Assembly (NCBI GenBank): GCA_964449895.1 | Contig: CAYVBY010000030.1 | Coordinates: forward strand, 1-10,314 | Length of the DNA stretch: 10,314 nucleotides | Reading direction: 5' to 3' | DNA from: Intestinibacter sp964449895 | GTDB lineage: Bacteria > Bacillota > Clostridia > Peptostreptococcales > Peptostreptococcaceae | Shown: positions 6,929-10,314 of the stretch, piece by piece | Layout of the letters: each line of letters starts with the position of its first letter | How positions within the stretch are numbered: the first letter of the stretch is position 1 | Program-made: the position numbers and the translations under genes | The notes under the pieces: model-generated | What the model was told of the DNA's origin: nothing | Databases searched by the model: none | The model's input: only the letters and a program-made list of their open reading frames with translations

Positions 6929-7273
6929 ATGGCTAAAAAAGGATTTGGCGGAGGAATGATGCCAGGTAATATGAATCAAATTTTAAAACAAGCTCAAAAA
7001 ATGCAAGATAATATGCAAAAAATGCAACAAGAATTAGAAGCTAAGGAATTTGAAGTATCTGTAGGTGGAGGCGCTGTTACAGTTAAAGTTAATGGTAAAA
7101 AAGAAGTTTTAGATATAAATATGAAACCAGAAGTTGTAGATCCAGATGATATAGAAATGTTACAAGACTTAGTAATAAGTGCTGTAAACGAAGCTTTAAG
7201 AAAAGTCGATGATGCTCAATCATCTCAAATGAGCAAAATGACTGGGGGAATGAATATACCAGGATTATTTTAG
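6929..7273 (+). CDS. ybaB: YbaB/EbfC family nucleoid-associated protein
   Basis: This is a small DNA-binding protein that acts as a dimer on the nucleoid; family members are almost always encoded between dnaX and recR. The 114 residues show the family plan: a Gly/Met-rich N-terminus (KGFGGGMMPGNM), a long helix rich in Gln, Lys and Met (about 15-40), the beta segment EVSVGGGAVTVKVNGKKEVLDI (42-63), the conserved VDPDDIEMLQDLVISAVNEAL helix (70-90), and a Gly/Met-rich tail. AAGGAGG (6914-6920) sets the start at the ATG 8 bases later. The gene ends 11 bases before recR. The exact physiological role in Firmicutes remains loosely defined; a link to recombination repair is inferred from position. 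Confidence 0.94.
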   Translation: MAKKGFGGGMMPGNMNQILKQAQKMQDNMQKMQQELEAKEFEVSVGGGAVTVKVNGKKEVLDINMKPEVVDPDDIEMLQDLVISAVNEALRKVDDAQSSQMSKMTGGMNIPGLF

Positions 7274-7284
7274 TAGGTGATAAA

Positions 7285-7884
7285 ATGCAATATTATACAG
7301 AACCTATAAGTAGACTTATTGAAGAATTTTCAAAACTTCCAGGTGTAGGTAAAAAAACAGCTCAAAGATTAGCTTTTCATGTGATTAATATGAATACAAA
7401 TGATGTAGAATCTCTATCAAAAGCCATAATAGATGCTAAAAGACAAATTAGATATTGTTCTATTTGTTGTAATATAGCAGATAAAGATCCATGTGCCATG
7501 TGTTCTAATCCAAATAGGGATTCGAGTGTAATATGTGTAGTTGAAGATCCTAGAGATGTAGCTGCAATGGAAAAAATCAAAGAATTTAAAGGACAATATC
7601 ATGTATTAAATGGTGTAATTTCACCTATGGATGGTGTTGGTCCAGATATGATAAATATCAAAGAACTTATTCAAAGATTAGGAAATCAAGATGTAAAAGA
7701 AATAATAATGGCTACCAATCCAACTATAGAGGGTGAAGCTACAGCTATGTACATAGCGAGACTTATAAAACCAATGGGAATAAAAGTTACTAGAATTGCC
7801 CATGGATTACCTATAGGTGGAGATTTAGAATATGCTGATGAGGTTACTATATCTAAGGCTTTAGAAGGAAGAAGAGAGTTATAA
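7285..7884 (+). CDS. recR: Recombination mediator protein RecR
   Basis: RecR works with RecO (and RecF) to load RecA on SSB-coated single-stranded DNA during gap repair. The 199 residues are exactly family length. In order: a helix-hairpin-helix (FSKLPGVGKKTAQRLAFHV, 15-33), a zinc finger with C58, C61, C70 and C73, and a Toprim domain beginning VICVVEDPRD (82-91) and continuing through GVISPMDGVGP (110-120). The conserved C-terminus contains GLPIGGDLEYADEVTISKAL. The ATG has AGGTGA (7275-7280) at 4-base spacing, just after the ybaB stop. In Bacillus the next genes are yaaL and bofA before an rRNA operon; neither is seen here. Confidence 0.97.
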   Translation: MQYYTEPISRLIEEFSKLPGVGKKTAQRLAFHVINMNTNDVESLSKAIIDAKRQIRYCSICCNIADKDPCAMCSNPNRDSSVICVVEDPRDVAAMEKIKEFKGQYHVLNGVISPMDGVGPDMINIKELIQRLGNQDVKEIIMATNPTIEGEATAMYIARLIKPMGIKVTRIAHGLPIGGDLEYADEVTISKALEGRREL

Positions 7885-7908
7885 AAATATTAAATAATTT
7901 TTGAGAAT

Positions 7909-7950
7909 AAATAAGTGTGAAATAAAATAGAATTTTACACTTATTTTTTT
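7909..7950 (+). terminator. Terminator after recR
   Basis: A 15-bp stem joins AAATAAGTGTGAAAT (7909-7923) and ATTTTACACTTATTT (7932-7946), with one G/U pair and an 8-nt loop, followed by a T-run. It closes the dnaX-ybaB-recR block 25 bases after the recR stop. Confidence 0.88.
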
Positions 7951-7982
7951 TAAATGCTAGCTAATTGAATAGATAAATATTG

Positions 7983-7988
7983 TATAAT
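7983..7988 (+). promoter_or_regulatory. -10 box for the 62-codon gene
   Basis: A perfect TATAAT lies 33 bases before the ATG and just after the recR terminator. TTGAAT (7965-7970) is nearby but only 12 bases away, too close to be its -35 box, so the -35 element is unclear. Confidence 0.45.
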
Positions 7989-8021
7989 TCTATTAATAAA
8001 TGTAATTAGAGGTGTAAAAGT

Positions 8022-8210
8022 ATGGATTTTGAAGAAAATAATATAAATAAAGAAAAAATACATATTAAATCCAAGAAAAATAATAATATAAAGTCTACAA
8101 ATAAAAAGAAAAAAATTATAATAGTAGACAATAGCGCAAGTAGTTCTTTTAGAAATAATTACAAGAACTATCAATACGATTACGAAGAAGATTTTTATGA
8201 ACCTCGTTAA
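8022..8210 (+). CDS. Small charged protein of unknown function (62 aa)
   Basis: I do not recognise this protein. It is believed real because it follows a -10 box, has an RBS (AGAGGTG, 8008-8014, 7 bases before ATG) and ends 2 bases before a strong terminator stem. The first half is Lys/Asn-rich with a basic run KKKK (33-36). A short hydrophobic strand IIIVDN follows, then a Ser-rich stretch, and the tail is rich in Tyr, Asp and Glu (YQYDYEEDFYEPR). There is no signal peptide, membrane segment or cysteine, and it looks largely disordered. It holds the position where Bacillus has yaaL after recR, but it does not resemble what I recall of YaaL. Low complexity in an AT-rich genome leaves some doubt. 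Confidence 0.65.
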   Translation: MDFEENNINKEKIHIKSKKNNNIKSTNKKKKIIIVDNSASSSFRNNYKNYQYDYEEDFYEPR

Positions 8211-8261
8211 ATAAATAAGAGGCTATCTTAAATAAAATTAATGATGGCCTCTTATTTATTT
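8209..8261. terminator. Bidirectional terminator between the small gene and the glycosyltransferase
   Basis: A 19-bp stem forms between 8209-8227 and 8243-8261, with one G/U pair and a 15-nt loop. Its core is AAGAGGCTATC against GATGGCCTCTT. The outer arms are A/T-rich in both directions, so it can end both converging transcripts. Confidence 0.85.
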
Positions 8262-8268
8262 AATAAAG

Positions 8269-8301
8269 ATTTATTAATTAACAAAATTATTTATTAATTA
8301 A
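8269..8301. repeat. Two tandem copies of ATTTATTAATTAA
   Basis: The 13-mer occurs at 8269-8281 and again at 8289-8301, a 20-base period. The second copy overlaps the last codons (Leu-Ile-Asn-Lys) and stop of the minus-strand glycosyltransferase. It may be a simple local duplication; no function is evident. Confidence 0.6.
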
Positions 8302-9459
8302 ATCTACTACTAAATTAGCTATATCTTCAGCAGTATTTTCTTTTTTTATAGTTCTTATGTTTTGTTTTAAAGTTTCTATTCTTTCTGGATTGTCTATTAG
8401 AACTTTTAATAAAACAGAAATAGTAAATTTCTTTGAAGTTCTTAATGCAGCTCCACAGTTTGATAGAAAGTCTAAATTTTCCTCTTCTTGTCCAGGTATG
8501 TAATAAGGAATAATCATAGGTAATTCTTTTAATAAACATTCAGTAGTTGTTAATCCACCAGGCTTAGAAATAATAATATCTACAGCAGACAAAATATCAT
8601 TCATATTTTTTGTAAAACCAAGTACAGCGATTTTTTTATCTAATGGATATTTAGAAGAATTTATAGCATATTCTATTTTTTCTTTTAAACTTTCGTTTCT
8701 ACCTGTAATAACTAAAATTTGAAAATCTCTATCTATAGATACAAGCTCTTTTAATGTATCCTTTATATTACCGGCTCCAAAACTTCCTCCCATAACTAAC
8801 ACAGTAAATTTATCATGTGAAAGACCTAATTCCTCAAGAACAATTTTTTTATCTCTGTGTTCTAAAAAAGATTTTTCAACTGGAATACCATAAGGTTTTA
8901 TCTTTTGATTATCTATACCTTCTGATATTAATACTTCTCTTACATATTCATCACCAGCAATATAGTAATCAATCTCATCTTGTATATATGCTAAATGAGC
9001 TGTATAGTCAGTCAATACAGATATAAGAGGAGGAATATATAAGTTACTGTATGAGTTATTTTTAGGATATTTCTTTTTTAGTGTATTTAAAGCTATCATA
9101 GGAAAAGGATGTGTTCCTATGATAATATCAGGCTTACGTTCTATTATTAGTTTTTTTATTTTAGAACACATAAGAGTATTAAATAAATTTCCCTTAAGTT
9201 CATGCTTTGCAATAATATTAGTATCTGATAATTTATATACACCACCCCATGCTTTTGGAGTGTATTTAGCAGATTTTTCATAACCACTAGAGATAATTTT
9301 ATCCATTGCGGTATTAACTATTTTTAAACTATCTATGATTTCACAAGTGATAGCCTCTCCATTAATATATTTTTTTTCAATTTCGTCTTTCATAGCCTTA
9401 GCAGCTCTATTATGACCTCCTCCAGTAGAAGCAGACATAATTAGTACCTTTTTTGACAT
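8287..9459 (-). CDS. MGDG synthase-like glycosyltransferase (probable diacylglycerol glucosyltransferase, UgtP-like)
   Basis: This is a GT28-family glycosyltransferase that most likely moves glucose from UDP-glucose to diacylglycerol at the inner face of the membrane, making glycolipids that also anchor lipoteichoic-acid-type polymers. The 390 residues have the N-terminal MGDG_synth domain with SASTGGGHNRAA (9-20), THPFP (116-120) and LTDYTAH (149-155). The C-terminal nucleotide-sugar domain has MGGSFGAGN (223-231), GFTKNM (281-286), KPGGLTTTECL (299-309) and IPGQEEEN (321-328). There is no signal peptide or membrane helix, as expected for peripheral enzymes. AGGAGG on the minus strand (9469-9474) sets the start. 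Clostridioides difficile has a related enzyme for its glucolipids, so a UgtA/UgtP role is likely. The sugar, acceptor and processivity cannot be read from sequence, hence no symbol. Confidence 0.88.
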   Translation of the reverse strand: MSKKVLIMSASTGGGHNRAAKAMKDEIEKKYINGEAITCEIIDSLKIVNTAMDKIISSGYEKSAKYTPKAWGGVYKLSDTNIIAKHELKGNLFNTLMCSKIKKLIIERKPDIIIGTHPFPMIALNTLKKKYPKNNSYSNLYIPPLISVLTDYTAHLAYIQDEIDYYIAGDEYVREVLISEGIDNQKIKPYGIPVEKSFLEHRDKKIVLEELGLSHDKFTVLVMGGSFGAGNIKDTLKELVSIDRDFQILVITGRNESLKEKIEYAINSSKYPLDKKIAVLGFTKNMNDILSAVDIIISKPGGLTTTECLLKELPMIIPYYIPGQEEENLDFLSNCGAALRTSKKFTISVLLKVLIDNPERIETLKQNIRTIKKENTAEDIANLVVDLINK

Positions 9460-9600
9460 TGCAAATAACCTCCTAATTAGATATAAGTTTGTTGCTTTAT
9501 TTTTATAAATTATGTACTATTAATTATATTTTTATAATTATTTTATAATATGTGAAAATGAAAATAAAGTAAAATTAAATTTAGAAGGAGTTGAGATAAG

Positions 9601-9831
9601 TTGAAGAAAATAGAAATGTATACTAGTGATACATGTCCAAATTGTATAAAATTAAAAGAGTTTTTAAAAGAAAATAACATAGAATTTGTGGAATATAATA
9701 TATCTAAAAGTGTAAAACATAAGAGAGACTTAATACAAGAAGGATTTATGTCTGTACCAGTTATGAAGATAGGTGATGACTATGTTTTAGGATTTGATAT
9801 ACCTAGAATAAAAAATTTATTAGATTTATAA
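9601..9831 (+). CDS. Glutaredoxin-like/NrdH-type redoxin with CPNC active site
   Basis: This is a 76-residue thioredoxin-fold protein of the glutaredoxin/NrdH class. The active-site motif is CPNC (12-15), right after the first strand IEMYTSDT. The cis-proline loop SVPVMKIGDDYVLGFD follows (P53), and the length matches stand-alone redoxins. The start is TTG at 9601: GAAGGAG (9584-9590) lies 10 bases upstream, and the next in-frame ATG (residue 6) would cut the first beta strand. Such proteins reduce disulfides, for instance in ribonucleotide reductase or peroxidases, with electrons from thioredoxin reductase. No reductase or partner gene is adjacent, so the client is unknown. It diverges from the glycosyltransferase across a 141-base AT-rich gap and has no obvious terminator of its own. 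Confidence 0.88.
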   Translation: MKKIEMYTSDTCPNCIKLKEFLKENNIEFVEYNISKSVKHKRDLIQEGFMSVPVMKIGDDYVLGFDIPRIKNLLDL

Positions 9832-9895
9832 AAAAGAAAAAATTACTATTATAAAAAAACTTATTTAAGAAATAATAAAAATAGTTAGTGTAGAG

Positions 9896-10024
9896 CATAG
9901 ATTTTATAGAATAGAATTATATTTTTATATACTAAATTGTGTTACAGAAATATAATTTGAGCATATATATTTATAAAATCTTACTTGCAAATTTTATAAA
10001 TGAAGCTTTTTTATAAAATCTATG
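9896..10024. repeat. Nested inverted repeats able to form a three-way junction (129 nt)
   Basis: The outer arms 9896-9911 and 10009-10024 pair over 16 bp with one G/U; the core 13-mer CATAGATTTTATA is perfect. Inside are two hairpins. Bases 9914-9926 pair with 9946-9958 (13 bp, two G/U pairs, 19-nt loop), and 9969-9979 pair with 9991-10001 (11 bp perfect, 11-nt loop CTTACTTGCAA). The layout is a clean cloverleaf without a gene. It could be a structured RNA, a terminator for the redoxin gene, a miniature inverted-repeat element or a cruciform site. No target-site duplication is visible at its edges. High A/T content raises the chance of accidental pairing. Confidence 0.5.
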
Positions 10025-10070
10025 GATTACACAAATGTTGAAATTTTAATAAAACAAAGGATTTTATGTA

Positions 10071-10110
10071 TTAAAAAATATAATAATAATTAAAAAAATA
10101 AAAAAAAGTA
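10071..10110 (+). promoter_or_regulatory. A/T tract upstream of rRNA promoter P1 (UP-element-like)
   Basis: Forty bases are almost all A and T, with A-runs ending directly at the -35 box of P1. Such tracts upstream of rRNA promoters bind the alpha subunit of RNA polymerase. The call rests on composition and position only. Confidence 0.5.
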
Positions 10111-10139
10111 TTGACGGATTATTTTTAAGGTGGTATTAT
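10111..10139 (+). promoter_or_regulatory. rRNA operon promoter P1
   Basis: TTGACG (10111-10116) and TATTAT (10134-10139) are exactly 17 bases apart. Transcription would begin near 10146, just inside the first hairpin. The position, upstream of a second promoter and a boxA-like motif, is that of an rRNA operon control region. Confidence 0.82.
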
Positions 10140-10143
10140 ATTA

Positions 10144-10208
10144 CTTGTCCTTGAGAGATAAGGACGAGAGCTTAGAAAGCTTGATAAGATTTACAAAATA
10201 AAATCTTA
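10144..10208 (+). other. Three consecutive hairpins between rRNA promoters P1 and P2
   Basis: CTTGTCCTT (10144-10152) pairs with AAGGACGAG (10160-10168). AGCTT (10169-10173) pairs with AAGCT (10177-10181). TAAGATTT (10185-10192) pairs perfectly with AAATCTTA (10201-10208). Together they fill nearly all of the space transcribed from P1 before the -35 box of P2, and the first would sit at the very 5' end of the P1 RNA. No long T-run follows, so they are not obvious terminators. Confidence 0.65.
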
Positions 10209-10216
10209 AAAAGTTA

Positions 10217-10245
10217 TTGACAGAAAATAAAAATTTTGTTAAACT
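10217..10245 (+). promoter_or_regulatory. rRNA operon promoter P2
   Basis: A perfect -35 box TTGACA (10217-10222) is 17 bases from TAAACT (10240-10245). The start would be near 10252. Tandem P1/P2 promoters are usual for Firmicute rRNA operons. Confidence 0.82.
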
Positions 10246-10266
10246 AAATAAGCTGACTTAAGCAAA

Positions 10267-10279
10267 TGAACTTTGAAAA
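10267..10279 (+). promoter_or_regulatory. boxA-like antitermination motif in the pre-16S leader
   Basis: TGAACTTTGAAAA resembles the boxA motif (TGxTCTTTGAAAA) found in Firmicute rRNA leaders, where the Nus factors assemble to prevent early termination. The remaining leader to 10314 is AT-rich; the 16S gene itself (starting near GAGAGTTTGATCCTGG) is not reached. Confidence 0.7.
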
Positions 10280-10314
10280 TTAAACAGTAGGTTAATTAAT
10301 AATTTTTAATTCAC

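Noticed and set aside
7950..8174. 74-codon hydrophobic minus-strand frame opposite the 62-codon gene.
   Set aside because: It is a shadow of the Lys/Asn codons on the plus strand, with no RBS; the plus frame has the expression signals.
8269..8301. Start of a CRISPR or iteron array from the repeated ATTTATTAATTAA.
   Set aside because: There are only two copies, A/T-only, one inside a coding end; no further repeats or spacers follow.
9896..10024. Insertion sequence or transposon end based on the 16-bp inverted arms.
   Set aside because: There is no transposase gene in or near the interval and no matching target duplication at the edges, so a mobile-element call is not supported beyond a MITE-like possibility.

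Overview
The window comes from the chromosome of a very AT-rich, low-GC Firmicute. Gene content and order fit Clostridia, most likely the Peptostreptococcaceae (Clostridioides difficile and relatives), but I cannot fix the genus. Support for this: strong AGGAGG-type ribosome binding sites, a Bacillus-type long SRP RNA, the tadA - ffs - dnaX - ybaB - recR order shared with Bacillus subtilis, a 3H-type NiaR repressor, and a MGDG-synthase-like glycosyltransferase of the kind Firmicutes use for membrane glycolipids.

Layout. The window lies between two co-oriented rRNA operons. Bases 1-43 are the 3' end of a 5S rRNA, closed by an AT-rich hairpin and a strong terminator that also ends the converging NAD operon. 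On the minus strand, nadA-nadB-nadC (3185 down to 147) form a tight operon for making NAD from aspartate. Its promoter carries a near-perfect 20-bp palindrome at the transcription start, which fits an operator for NiaR. The niaR gene diverges from nadA (3420-3932, plus), so repressor and target sit back to back.

The middle is a plus-strand information-processing block. It holds tadA (tRNA adenosine deaminase), a tRNA-Ser(GGA) seven bases after it, the SRP RNA gene with its terminator, then dnaX (clamp-loader subunit), ybaB (nucleoid-associated protein) and recR (recombinational repair), closed by a terminator at 7909-7950. A 62-codon gene of unknown function follows, with its own -10 box, RBS and terminator. 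A glycolipid glycosyltransferase converges on it from the minus strand, and a small plus-strand CPNC redoxin starts with TTG.

The last 480 bases have no protein gene. They contain an unexplained nested set of inverted repeats (9896-10024) that can fold as a 129-nt three-way junction. After it comes a textbook rRNA promoter region: an A-rich upstream tract, P1, three consecutive hairpins, P2 and a boxA-like antitermination motif. The 16S gene must start just past the window.

Most of the window is conserved housekeeping DNA. I found no defence system, mobile element or CRISPR array. The items most worth a second look are the three-way-junction element, the hairpin-filled space between the rRNA promoters, the orphan 62-residue protein and the NiaR operator placed on the nadA start site.
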